Of a DNA stretch of 64,000 bases, positions 27,443 through 35,213 are shown piece after piece (within the stretch, counting starts at the first letter, position 1; every line of letters begins with the position of its first letter). This DNA is from JAPOXR01 sp965221815 (GTDB lineage Bacteria; Pseudomonadota; Alphaproteobacteria; Rhodobacterales; Rhodobacteraceae), in assembly GCA_965221815.1 (NCBI GenBank), contig OZ244915.1, forward strand, positions 3,286,001-3,350,000, written 5' to 3'. The position numbers and the translations under genes are program-made. The notes below the pieces were generated by a model, which saw nothing but the letters and a program-made list of their open reading frames with translations, was not told the DNA's origin and ran no database searches.

Positions 27443-27468
27443 GCCCCTCTCCCCGCGGGGAGAGGGGC
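27443..27468. repeat. Perfect 26-bp GC-rich palindrome
   Basis: GCCCCTCTCCCCG and its exact complement meet at 27455/27456. It has no T-run on either 3' side, so it is not a normal terminator. It sits in a stretch with no gene. Confidence 0.6.
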
Positions 27469-27622
27469 AAAAAATTCTGTCGGTAAGACGCCCCGTTTGA
27501 CGGCTGTGACCGTTCGGGTGCAAGGCTGCTCGCCGTCGCCTGCGCCATGCTCAAGACCCAAACCCTGTTCGACCCCTCACGAACCGGATACAATCACGCC
27601 ACGTGAAGCCCCCAACACAACA

Positions 27623-27692
27623 CCCATGACCTCATGAAATACCGACCCCAAAACAGCAAAATCAGCCCTTGCGAAAAAAAGGGGGCTTTTTT
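27623..27692 (+). repeat. Repeat copy B ending in a terminator-like hairpin
   Basis: Homologous to 17818-17882. Its distal part (27664-27692) pairs GCCC with GGGC around an A-rich loop and is followed by six T, a rho-independent terminator shape on the plus strand. Confidence 0.6.
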
Positions 27693-27853
27693 AGTGAGTG
27701 CCGCAGTTGCTTGCCCGTGTGCAAGTAACGCATGTATTCCAATCGGCCACTGTGGTCTTGGTTGTCTTGCAAGCAAAACAATCAACGGTTTTCTGACTCC
27801 ATCCAAATTCGGTGCAACTTCCGGTGTGATTATCTTGTCTACCCCAAGAAGTC

Positions 27854-28213
27854 TCATTCTCGTGTGTCTTCCGTCCTGTGCGTGCGATCAACCAACCGAT
27901 GCTCCTCGGCCGCGACCCGTAATGACATCGCGTTCAGCATTGCCTGTCGCAGGATCGCGTTCATACGAGACTGGTACCCTTTGCCACCGGTCTTGAGCCA
28001 GACAAGCACGTCAGCATCCAGACGGGCTGTAATCTGTTTTTTTAGAGGGCGATAATGCGCAGGCTGCATCTTGACGAGCTGGGCCTCGGTGATTTCCGGT
28101 ATGTCGCTTGTATTAATCTCATTGTCGGGCATTGCAGCCAGGCGTTTGAGAGTCTCCTCCTGTTCTGTTGTCAATGGCGGGAGCGTGTCTCGTGTGCGCT
28201 CAACCCTCTTCAT
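27854..28213 (-). CDS. brnA: BrnA-like antitoxin
   Basis: A 119-residue protein. The N terminus is acidic (EITEAQL region), followed by a BrnA ribbon-helix-helix section (KKQITARLDADVLVWLKTGG, GYQSRMNAILRQAM). It overlaps the 3' end of the toxin gene, in the toxin-first order typical of brnTA. It neutralises BrnT and represses the operon. Confidence 0.85.
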   Translation of the reverse strand: MKRVERTRDTLPPLTTEQEETLKRLAAMPDNEINTSDIPEITEAQLVKMQPAHYRPLKKQITARLDADVLVWLKTGGKGYQSRMNAILRQAMLNAMSLRVAAEEHRLVDRTHRTEDTRE

Positions 28214-28502
28214 ATCGCTTCCTTTCTTTTCGCGTGACAGGACAGGCCGAGATGATGCGGATCACCTCGACTGTTTCGTCCAGAGGCCCTTCTTCCGTAA
28301 AGGTATGGGCCACCAATACAACTGTAAGACCGACGATCTGGCCGATCGTTTGCCAGCGTTGTTCACCTCCCTCAATACGATCTTGCACAGAGATATGGAG
28401 CGGATCAAGAAACACGCGGGCAGCGATCTCAAAACTCAGTCCATGTTTGCGCTGGTTGGACAGGTTCTTATCCGCGTCCCAGATAAAGAATGGGAGTGTC
28501 AT
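28200..28502 (-). CDS. brnT: BrnT-like ribonuclease toxin
   Basis: A 100-residue protein with FIWDADKNLSNQRKHGLSFE and IRIISACPVTRKERKRYEE, the hallmark ends of BrnT (RelE fold). Relatives stop growth by cutting RNA. An AT-rich stretch with a TATAAT-like box lies directly upstream. Confidence 0.88.
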   Translation of the reverse strand: MTLPFFIWDADKNLSNQRKHGLSFEIAARVFLDPLHISVQDRIEGGEQRWQTIGQIVGLTVVLVAHTFTEEGPLDETVEVIRIISACPVTRKERKRYEEG

Positions 28503-28593
28503 GGCAGTATTGTAATTATATATATGTCGTTATTCAATATCTGTAGAAGGTCTTTTTTGGCATTTTTGGCTTCCTCACAACAAAGAGGTAAAC

Positions 28594-28687
28594 GGAGAGT
28601 CCCGCAAAGTGTGGGGCATCTGACATGCGAGACTCTTGGTGACATCACAGATAAAACACAATTGCCCCACACTTTGCGGGACTCTCC
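28594..28687. repeat. Family A inverted-repeat element, full copy
   Basis: A 94-bp near-palindrome. The left end GGAGAGTCCCGCAAAGTGTG and its exact complement on the right flank about 45 bp of inner sequence that is also conserved in the copies at 31716 and 41006. It has no coding capacity and looks like a MITE or a folded regulatory element. Confidence 0.75.
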
Positions 28688-28794
28688 TATATGCGGTGGG
28701 TGATCAGACCGCGCAGATCATGTGGGTTTGTTGGGATAAACCCATGCATCCACTTCAAATAAGCGCCTGACAACGACGCAGGAAGGGAACAAGA

Positions 28795-28977
28795 ATGAAT
28801 AAACAGATAATTGCGATCGTGCAGGTTGAGAAAAACGACTCGCTGACTTCTTTTACAGGCGATGATGATCTATGGATGCTGCCGCTCGGCGACTACAAGA
28901 AAACCCGCGCCGCGCTCCAAAAAGCTGGTTTTGTAAAGCACGATTCCCTTATCGAAGCACTGGACTCTGCAAAGTAA
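28795..28977 (+). CDS. Small protein of unknown function
   Basis: A 60-residue frame (MNKQIIAIVQVEKND, ending LIEALDSAK) with a GGAAGGG ribosome site. It is 69 bases upstream of the SDH-type protease and may form a unit with it. No family recognised. Confidence 0.55.
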   Translation: MNKQIIAIVQVEKNDSLTSFTGDDDLWMLPLGDYKKTRAALQKAGFVKHDSLIEALDSAK

Positions 28978-29046
28978 GCGACCAGTCCTTGCCTTCATTG
29001 CGCAAGGATCTTATTTGAGCAGTCTACAGCAACGGAAATCTTAAAG

Positions 29047-29946
29047 GTGGATGTATTTCTTTACAGCGGGATGTTGTCTAGGTCGCAAGACCTGCGCTTC
29101 ATTGAGCTTGTTTCAAAAAACAAGAATTCTGACCAAGTGCTCCTCGTGCTTGCCACACTCGGCGGAGATGCGCACGCAGCCTACAAGATTGCCCGTTATC
29201 TGCAGACCTTATACGGGAGCTATAAAGTTTGCATTGCTGGACTTTGCAAAAGCGCTGGGACAGTCATTGCTGTTGGAGCTGAAGAGCTGGTCTTTAGCCC
29301 TTACGGCGAGCTTGGCCCCCTAGATGTTCAGCTCACCAAGTCCGACGATCTGGCTGGCCAAGTTTCAGGCTTGAATATCGACGAAGCTCTGACAACTTTA
29401 GAAGTACGCGCGACCAAGCTGTTTCATACGTTGATTCAAGACATAACCGGCGCAAGCAGTGGAATTGTTTCGTTTCATACGGCATCCCATTCAGCATCTG
29501 AAATTGTTGGTGCGTTGTACGCGCAAATTTTTGCAAAGATTGACCCAGAAGAGACTGGATCTCGGCAACGAGCAATGCGCATTGGAGTGGATTACTGTAG
29601 GCGCTTAAACAACAATTCCAACAATATGGAAGAAAGGAGCATAGATTTACTGGCCAGAAGAACCTACCCAGATCATAGTTTTGTTATCGATCTCACTGAA
29701 GCACAAAGTCTTTTCAAGAACGTCCGTGAGGTCAATCCACAAGAAAAATCAATGATTGAAAATCTGGGGAATGCGTGCCGGATTCCAAGCTTGGGACCCA
29801 CAACTATTAAAAATATTACCTATCTCTACCAACGCGACACAACGGAAGACAAACATGAAAAGCCAAGAAAAGCCAAGGCAGAGCGCCGCCGAGACAAGCC
29901 AAAAGCGAAAGAAGGCAAATCGCTTAATGGAGAAAATCCTGCTTGA
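29047..29946 (+). CDS. SDH-family Clp-fold serine protease
   Basis: A 299-residue protein with a GTG start. VLATLGGDAHAAYKIARYLQ is the ClpP/SppA-like oxyanion region; CKSAGTVIAVGAEELVFSPY carries the likely nucleophile Ser in SAGT; GELGPLDVQL follows. This is the serine dehydrogenase-proteinase (SDH) type of Clp fold known from archaea and from some mobile bacterial loci. The C-terminal 30 residues are highly basic and Lys-rich. No signal peptide, so it is cytosolic. The base composition is visibly more AT-rich than the flanking housekeeping genes, suggesting transfer. Its substrates are unknown. Confidence 0.75.
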   Translation: MDVFLYSGMLSRSQDLRFIELVSKNKNSDQVLLVLATLGGDAHAAYKIARYLQTLYGSYKVCIAGLCKSAGTVIAVGAEELVFSPYGELGPLDVQLTKSDDLAGQVSGLNIDEALTTLEVRATKLFHTLIQDITGASSGIVSFHTASHSASEIVGALYAQIFAKIDPEETGSRQRAMRIGVDYCRRLNNNSNNMEERSIDLLARRTYPDHSFVIDLTEAQSLFKNVREVNPQEKSMIENLGNACRIPSLGPTTIKNITYLYQRDTTEDKHEKPRKAKAERRRDKPKAKEGKSLNGENPA

Positions 29947-30058
29947 TCAAGCCAGGCGCATGCCTCCTCGATATTTGCCTAATTCAGGCCCTTATTATGA
30001 CGAAAATCTTGTCAATCTCCGTATAGAGAGACATGAGGGCGATTCCGGCTTGGTGTAA
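29855..30058 (+). CDS. Small overlapping basic protein
   Basis: A 67-codon frame starting at an ATG with GGAAGA upstream, inside the last 90 bases of the protease gene in another frame. It reads MKSQEKPRQSAAETSQKRKK, then a less charged end (RMPPRYLPNSGPYYDENL). The start signal and its extension 112 bases beyond the protease stop support it. No family recognised. Confidence 0.45.
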   Translation: MKSQEKPRQSAAETSQKRKKANRLMEKILLDQARRMPPRYLPNSGPYYDENLVNLRIERHEGDSGLV

Positions 30059-30165
30059 AATGACACGTTAACCGGACGGTACAACCTGCGGCATCTTTCT
30101 GGCGCCCAACATTATTTGCCCGATCCGACATCGGGCTTCCGACGGTTCTGCAGGGTTTTGCGGTA

Positions 30166-30183
30166 TTGTATCGTACGATACAA
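30166..30183. promoter_or_regulatory. Perfect 18-bp palindrome, probable operator
   Basis: TTGTATCGTACGATACAA is fully self-complementary. It lies 43 bases before the leader ATG, in the promoter zone of the small operon at 30226-30909. The shape is that of a dimeric regulator site; the regulator is not known. Confidence 0.5.
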
Positions 30184-30225
30184 AAGTGAGTTTGTGCATC
30201 ACATACATTGTTGAGGAGGCCCAAA

Positions 30226-30273
30226 ATGTTCTGCCCCTTTCCTGAACCAGCCCCTAAGAGAATCTGCTCATGA
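30226..30273 (+). CDS. 15-codon leader ORF, coupled to the next gene
   Basis: A strong GAGGAGG site (30213-30219) precedes an ATG opening a 15-residue frame (MFCPFPEPAPKRICS) whose TGA overlaps the next ATG as ATGA. The next gene lacks a good ribosome site of its own, so translation is probably delivered through this leader. Confidence 0.5.
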   Translation: MFCPFPEPAPKRICS

Positions 30274-30542
30274 AAACCTATGCCGTCATTCCATTATCTA
30301 AAACACCCGCCGATTTTGTTGAACGGGCCAAAAGTATCGATCCCAACGCGTACGTCTCATATGAGCCGATAGCTGTTTTTGTGCGCATCAACGCCGACCC
30401 TCATTACATTGCAAGAAAAATGGGCATCATAACCAAAGATGACAATGATAAAGGCTACGATGGTGTTGTCATCCAATGCCGGCGCGCCGAACTGTCTGGA
30501 TATGCTAATGCAAGCCTGTGGGAATTCATTCGCAATGACTGA
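30270..30542 (+). CDS. Small protein of unknown function
   Basis: A 90-residue protein (MKTYAVIPLSKTPADFVERA, ending LWEFIRND). No family recognised. It is preceded by the coupled leader and overlaps the next gene by eight bases. Composition is AT-rich like the neighbouring protease locus. Confidence 0.6.
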   Translation: MKTYAVIPLSKTPADFVERAKSIDPNAYVSYEPIAVFVRINADPHYIARKMGIITKDDNDKGYDGVVIQCRRAELSGYANASLWEFIRND

Positions 30543-30909
30543 ACCTAAAAGATCAGCATCTGCAGAATCAACCGCAGTTGCCAGCCCTCAAGTCAGCCAA
30601 CACAAAGCGATTTGGAGTTGGATTAAAGACAATGCGGCAGCTCTCGGACTTGTGCTGGCTGCTGCAATAGCCCTCGTAGGAATAACAAATCATATTGTCG
30701 GAAAGATCGGAGAAGTCAAACTCGACAATGCAAATATAGCGTCAGATTTGAAGGAAGAAATTCACAGCGCATCTCAAGATTTAAAAAACGAGATTAACGA
30801 AAACTCCAAACAGATCGAAGTGATCGAAGAACGAATCACCGGCATCAAGGAAGATATTAAAGAAATCAAAGATCGAATTCCGTTACCTGTTTCTGTTTAT
30901 GCAAAATGA
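30535..30909 (+). CDS. Membrane-anchored coiled-coil protein
   Basis: A 124-residue protein. The start MTEPKRSASAEST overlaps the previous stop. One transmembrane helix (ALGLVLAAAIALVGITNHIV, about residues 40-60) precedes a charged heptad-like coiled coil (LKEEIHSASQDLKNEINENS, IEERITGIKEDIKEIKDRI). This small membrane plus coiled-coil architecture is common in toxin, phage-defence and spanin-like proteins, but no family is evident. Confidence 0.6.
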   Translation: MTEPKRSASAESTAVASPQVSQHKAIWSWIKDNAAALGLVLAAAIALVGITNHIVGKIGEVKLDNANIASDLKEEIHSASQDLKNEINENSKQIEVIEERITGIKEDIKEIKDRIPLPVSVYAK

Positions 30910-30922
30910 TTAAAATTTGGAG

Positions 30923-31185
30923 CTTATATACGTAGGTAGCCAAAATTCACCAACAATTACAACAACTTAACAAAAGTCCCCGTAGTGTCGCTACGGAGCC
31001 ACCACCTCAACAGCCGCCTTAACTGGCGGCATTTTTATGAAAGGAAACTAAAATGGAAACCCGGTAGCGACAGTTTGGAGGTTGTTGCCGGGTAAGAATT
31101 TTGGAGAATTGAGGACTGTTGGGCACAGAAAAAACAATGAAATCAGTGGTTTAGATGGTAGCAGTTGGCTACCTATGTATATAAG
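30923..31185. repeat. Family B inverted-repeat element, complete copy
   Basis: Terminal inverted repeats CTTATATACGTAGGTAGCCAA (one base over 20; 30923-30943) and its near complement at 31165-31185 bound 263 bp with no gene. Inside are a CCGTAG/CTACGG hairpin and a terminator-like hairpin. A second copy lies at 35455, split by IS66. Confidence 0.7.
31013..31036 (+). terminator. Rho-independent terminator-like hairpin inside family B element
   Basis: GCCGCC, loop TTAACT, GGCGGC, then ATTTTT. It would end transcripts of the small operon 30226-30909. It is conserved in copy 2 at 35546-35570. Confidence 0.6.
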
Positions 31186-31189
31186 CCCC

Positions 31190-31400
31190 CAATGATCGTC
31201 AACACCCGTCTCAAGCGCAGCGGCCAGCGCTGGGGCCGTGCCGGTGGCCAGGGTGTTCTCACCTTCCGGGCCCTGCTCAAATCAGGACGCTTTGACAACG
31301 TCTGGGCCCAACTGCCCCATAGATGGCGACACGCCCAGGCCCACCTCTCGGCCAACGACAATCGCACACCTCGCCCCGCAAAACCCTTGTCAATCAAGGA
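31190..31400 (+). mobile_element. ISKra4-like transposase C-terminal fragment, copy 2
   Basis: Plus-strand frame MIVNTRLKRSGQRWGRAGGQ, then LLKSGRFDNVWAQLPH. It matches the inverted copies at 15201-15562 and 37819-38115. It begins five bases after the family B element end. Confidence 0.65.
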
Positions 31401-31715
31401 TAGGCCGCGCACCCGGACATGTCGCCCAATGTCAAGAGTGAGGCCGCCAATCGTCCGTAATTCGTCAACAGGAACACCGCCCTCGGGACGTTCTCTATGT
31501 CCATGACCGATCCCTGTCCGCTGCAACAGATTGAACGCATTTGTGACAATTCACTGAAGTGATGTGTGATAGAACACGAGACAAAAGTGCGCAAAATCAA
31601 GGGCACCCACTGAAGTGATTTGTGACAAACGACAGCGGGGCTTTTGATTGTGTATGGCGTTTTGGCTCTTCGGTGTGCGCTTCTGAAACCATGAATCTCT
31701 TTACTCATTCGATAT
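31401..31715. other. Non-coding stretch with a short direct repeat
   Basis: No credible gene. CACTGAAGTGAT followed by TGTGA occurs twice about 57 bp apart (near 31552 and 31609), perhaps a trace of a mobile element end. Confidence 0.35.
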
Positions 31716-31811
31716 AGGAGAGTGCCGTAAACTGCGCGGCATCCGACATGTGAGACTCTTGGCACCATCACAGATCAAACGCAATTGCCCCACAGTTTGC
31801 GGTACTCTCTT
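31716..31811. repeat. Family A inverted-repeat element, diverged full copy
   Basis: 96 bp from AGGAGAGTGCCGTAAACTGC to GTTTGCGGTACTCTCTT. Arms carry paired changes relative to the 28594 copy on some positions, and the inner sequence (GACATGTGAGACTCTTGGCA) is conserved. Confidence 0.7.
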
Positions 31812-32117
31812 GAACTGAGGGATCCGTGAAAGCGGGCGTTCCCGCAAAGCATGTGATGGCACTATTTTAAGGAATTCTTCCTCGGTTCGAGTTAGACGGC
31901 GTATAACTCGTTGATTGATGCGTTGCGCCGGGGAGTTGCGTTTTCATTTGTGCGTCATTCTGATCTTGAGCGGAGACGAGGCCTCAACAGCCGGAAAACA
32001 AGGGTGAGACTTGCTGCAAACAGTGCCAATAGACCCTGACGAGTTCATCTCATAACGACAACACCAAGAATGGGCGTCAACCGCCTCACCGCTACGGGAA
32101 TAGATACCTTGATAGCT
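31812..32117. other. 306-bp gap before tRNA-Lys
   Basis: I see no gene, repeat or clear promoter. It lies on the 3' side of tRNA-Lys, where an island boundary would be expected, but no copy of the tRNA 3' end is visible. Confidence 0.4.
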
Positions 32118-32193
32118 TGGTGAGCCCGACAGGATTCGAACCTGTGACCCACTGATTAAAAGTCAGTTGCTCTACCAACTGAGCTACGGGCCC
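32118..32193 (-). tRNA. tRNA-Lys (TTT)
   Basis: The 76-nt cloverleaf on the minus strand starts GGGCCCGTAGCTCAGTTGG, has anticodon loop CTTTTAA (anticodon TTT) and ends with an encoded CCA. The acceptor stem has one G-T pair. Confidence 0.95.
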
Positions 32194-32330
32194 ACTATCA
32201 ATGTATGACTGCGGCAAAATCTGTCGCCGAGCAGGAATATAATTCTAACTCGACCAAATTATATGGTCAACAAGGTCAAACCACACTAGTTTGAACGCTC
32301 TTATATGTCATCGTTTGGTCGCTGAAATCC

Positions 32331-33140
32331 ATGAAATTTGTCAAGATGCACGGTTTGGGCAATGATTTTGTCATTGTTGATGCACGCGGCCAGCGTGACC
32401 AGGATTTTTCACAACTGGCAATCCTTCTCGGTGACCGGCGCCGGGGAGTGGGATATGATCAGCTTGCGGTGATCCTTGAATCCGAGTCATGCGATGCGGG
32501 TGTACGGTTCTGGAATTGCGATGGATCAGAATCCGCAACTTGTGGGAATGCTACACGCTGTGTTGCGCGATTGCTGAGCGAAGAGCGCTGTCAGGCACAA
32601 GTCGTGCTGGAAACTCCACGAGGACATCTCACATGTGAGTCAGTTGGAGATGGAAGATTCAGGGTCAATATGGGGCATCCTGAGTTCGCATGGCAAGATA
32701 TTCCATTGGCTACGGCAAGCGACACGCTGCATCTGCCACTCGAAAACAACCCGACTGCCCTCAGTCTTGGTAATCCGCATTGCATCTTTTTTGTGCAGGA
32801 TATCGATTTGGTCCAACTGGAAGATGTCGGTCCACGAATTGAGAGGCATGCACTGTTCCCGGAAAGAACCAATGTGGAATTCGTCGAGGTCAAGTCGGAT
32901 GGCCGCTTGCGGTTGCGTATCTGGGAACGTGGTACCGGCATCACGCTGGCTTCAGGATCCGGTGCTTGCGCCGCAGCCGTTGCTGCCAACCGGCGTGGAT
33001 TGGCGGCGCGATGCGTGCCTGTTGAGACAGATGGGGGGATTTTGGAGATTGACTGGCGGGAGAGCGGCGTCTGGAAAACAGGGCCGACTGCGTTCGTTTT
33101 CGAAGGCATCCTGTCCGCTGAACTCGGTGTGGAACTTTGA
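32331..33140 (+). CDS. dapF: Diaminopimelate epimerase
   Basis: A 269-residue PLP-independent epimerase interconverting LL- and meso-diaminopimelate for lysine and peptidoglycan. MHGLGNDFVIVDA opens the protein. The two catalytic Cys are in ATCGNATRC and ASGSGACAAA. Normal length. The stop overlaps the mtaB start, and the dapF-mtaB pairing is typical of alphaproteobacteria. Confidence 0.96.
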   Translation: MKFVKMHGLGNDFVIVDARGQRDQDFSQLAILLGDRRRGVGYDQLAVILESESCDAGVRFWNCDGSESATCGNATRCVARLLSEERCQAQVVLETPRGHLTCESVGDGRFRVNMGHPEFAWQDIPLATASDTLHLPLENNPTALSLGNPHCIFFVQDIDLVQLEDVGPRIERHALFPERTNVEFVEVKSDGRLRLRIWERGTGITLASGSGACAAAVAANRRGLAARCVPVETDGGILEIDWRESGVWKTGPTAFVFEGILSAELGVEL

Positions 33141-34396
33141 GCCAGCAATCACCGAAAAGGTTTATCCATCTTGGCTGTCGCCTGAATGGTTTTGAGTCCG
33201 AAGCTATGCGGGAGATCGTTCGCCAGAAGGGACTTGAGGATGTGACGGTCGTCAATACCTGCGCCGTTACGGCAGAGGCTGTGCGCAAATCGCGACAGGC
33301 CATCCGCCGGATGCGCCGGGAACGTCCCGGATCTCACCTGGTTGCAACGGGTTGTGCGGTTCAAATCGACTCCGAGTCATTCAACGCGATGGTTGAAGTT
33401 GACACGATCTTGGGTAATTCCCGTAAACTCGACCCAGAAGCTTGGGATGACATCTCTGCCCGGCGCGCTCTGCAGGACATGGTTCCCGACATCATGACTG
33501 CACCCAGTCGCAACACGATGATTTCCGGGTTCGGGTCGCGCAGCCGGGCGCAAATCCAAATTCAGAATGGCTGCGATCATCGGTGCACTTTCTGCATTAT
33601 TCCTTATGGCAGGGGCAATTCTCGATCTGTTGCGCTCGCTGATATTGTTGAGCAAGCGCAGGTTTTGTCTGCCAACGGCTTTAATGAAATTGTCCTCTCG
33701 GGTGTTGATATTACGGCGTGGGGTACGGATTTGCCAGACTCACCCCGGCTTGGTGACTTGGTACAGTCAATTCTCGACCAGGTTTCGGACCTGCGGCGCC
33801 TGCGTGTCTCTTCAGTTGATCCGGTCGAGCTCGACGACCAGTTCGTGGAATTGATGGCAACTGACCCTCGGCTCATGCCGCATTTGCATTTGTCAGTCCA
33901 ATCCGGTGACAATCTTATTCTCAAACGTATGAAGCGACGCCACGCCCGCGAAGACGTGATCGACTTATGCGCAAAGCTAGCGACGCGTCGACCGGACATA
34001 ACGTTCGGGGCTGATTTGATTGCAGGATTTCCGACCGAGACAGAAACCATGTTTGATAACTCGCTGCGGCTGGTCGAGGAATGCAACCTGACATGGCTAC
34101 ATATTTTCCCCTACAGTCAACGGCAAGGAACGCCAGCCGCCCACATGCCACAGGTCGACGGCGCAGTGATTCACAAACGTGCATCCATGCTTCGTCAATT
34201 GGGACAGTTCCAGATCAAGAGCCTTTTGAAGAGGTGGGTCGGACGAAGAGGAAATGTATTGATGGAAACTCCTTTTCTTGGCCGCGCCGAGCAGTTTGCA
34301 CAGGTTGAATTTGCCGAGCCACTGGCCACAGGACAGATCATCGAAGCGCGGTTCGTGGAAAGTGATGGCGCACGGCTCGCCGGAGTCCGCTTATGA
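33137..34396 (+). CDS. mtaB: tRNA t6A37 methylthiotransferase
   Basis: A 419-residue radical-SAM enzyme adding a methylthio group to t6A37 of tRNA. The TTG start overlaps the dapF stop. The N-terminal UPF0004 domain supplies three cluster Cys (LGCRLNGFE, NTCAVT, ATGCAVQ); the radical-SAM CxxxCxxC is GCDHRCTFCIIPYGRG. A C-terminal TRAM-like segment follows. The ftsY gene that often comes next is absent. Confidence 0.92.
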   Translation: MSQQSPKRFIHLGCRLNGFESEAMREIVRQKGLEDVTVVNTCAVTAEAVRKSRQAIRRMRRERPGSHLVATGCAVQIDSESFNAMVEVDTILGNSRKLDPEAWDDISARRALQDMVPDIMTAPSRNTMISGFGSRSRAQIQIQNGCDHRCTFCIIPYGRGNSRSVALADIVEQAQVLSANGFNEIVLSGVDITAWGTDLPDSPRLGDLVQSILDQVSDLRRLRVSSVDPVELDDQFVELMATDPRLMPHLHLSVQSGDNLILKRMKRRHAREDVIDLCAKLATRRPDITFGADLIAGFPTETETMFDNSLRLVEECNLTWLHIFPYSQRQGTPAAHMPQVDGAVIHKRASMLRQLGQFQIKSLLKRWVGRRGNVLMETPFLGRAEQFAQVEFAEPLATGQIIEARFVESDGARLAGVRL

Positions 34397-34520
34397 GCAG
34401 TGACAGGTGATTTCACTTGGGTTCGCACATGGCAGACATGAATTTGCGCAGGGTCTCGGAAAGAATTCGGTTGACTTGCGAGCTGCATGCTATGGTGAAT
34501 GCGCCAGCAAAAGCATTCCG

Positions 34521-35213
34521 TCACGACAGAAAGGTCGAGATTTCCCTGATTGGCTTCTTCAGCTTTGCCGCCGCCGGTACCGTCGCATCCTCCGCCGGGT
34601 GTCCGACTGCAATGATCATCGCGGGTTTCTCGGAGGCAGGGCGCCGGAGAACAGGGGTCAGGAATTTCATCGGGTTTGGCGTGTGCGTGAGCATACACAA
34701 TCCGGCATGATGTAGTGCGGCCAGCAGGAAGCCGATAGCAATATTTGTGCTTTCGGGCACGTAGTAATTCTTAAAACGCTCACCGTTCTTGAATTCACCC
34801 CAGCGCTGTGCGAAAACGACGATTAACCAAGGTGCAACGGTCAGGTGCGATTTCTCCGCATTCGTGCCCATGGGTTCCAGTGCCTTGATCCACTCATCCC
34901 CGCCACCTCCAGCATAAAAACGTTGTTCTTCCTCCTCCGCTTTATCGCGGATACACGCCTTTATTGACGGGTCGCTGACCGCCACAAAATGCCAGGGCTG
35001 ATGGTTGGCGCCGGAAGGCGCCGTGCCCGCCGTGCGGATTGCCCATTCGATGATCTCGCGTGGGACTGCGCGGTCGGTGAATTCGCGTACCGTATGGCGT
35101 GACTTCATGCGTGCGTAAAACGCCTGCGCGGCTTCACGCATGTCCGTGTCCGCCATCGTGATACGATCGGGAAGTGGTATTGCCCGGTATCTCAGCGCAT
35201 CTCGCCTCAACAT
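34521..35213 (-). CDS. Nitroreductase-fold flavoprotein, iodotyrosine-deiodinase-like
   Basis: About 230 residues. The FMN-binding PSGANHQPWHFVAVSD is nitroreductase-like. The downstream EEEEQRFY...DEWIKAL lid, VAPWLIVVFAQ and NIAIGFLLAALHHAGLCMLT resemble bacterial iodotyrosine deiodinase homologues rather than classical nitroreductases, including the lid Glu and Tyr. Such enzymes reduce halogenated phenols. I chose the second ATG (35213), which has AAAGGA at a better distance. It is convergent with mtaB. Confidence 0.75.
   Translation of the reverse strand: MLRRDALRYRAIPLPDRITMADTDMREAAQAFYARMKSRHTVREFTDRAVPREIIEWAIRTAGTAPSGANHQPWHFVAVSDPSIKACIRDKAEEEEQRFYAGGGGDEWIKALEPMGTNAEKSHLTVAPWLIVVFAQRWGEFKNGERFKNYYVPESTNIAIGFLLAALHHAGLCMLTHTPNPMKFLTPVLRRPASEKPAMIIAVGHPAEDATVPAAAKLKKPIREISTFLS

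Larger units (their letters stand above)
27172..27853. other. 682-bp gap between toxin-antitoxin loci
   Basis: I see no convincing gene here. It holds the GC-rich palindrome at 27443 and repeat copy B at 27623. Possible frames are short and lack ribosome sites. Confidence 0.5.

Noticed and set aside
27691..27891. Cys-containing 66-codon minus-strand frame after brnA.
   Set aside because: Overlaps the brnA end, lacks a ribosome site, and runs through the repeat copy B.
28507..28530. AT-rich run upstream of brnT as a firm promoter.
   Set aside because: A TATAAT-like box is present but the upstream box spacing does not fit, so I did not mark it as a separate feature.
30955..31094. Family B interior considered as a CRISPR-like or integron attC site.
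   Set aside because: No spaced repeats and no attC core sites; the terminal inverted repeats fit a small transposable element better.
31394..31771. 125-codon minus-strand frame near the family A copy.
   Set aside because: It is composed of element arms and debris and has no family pattern.
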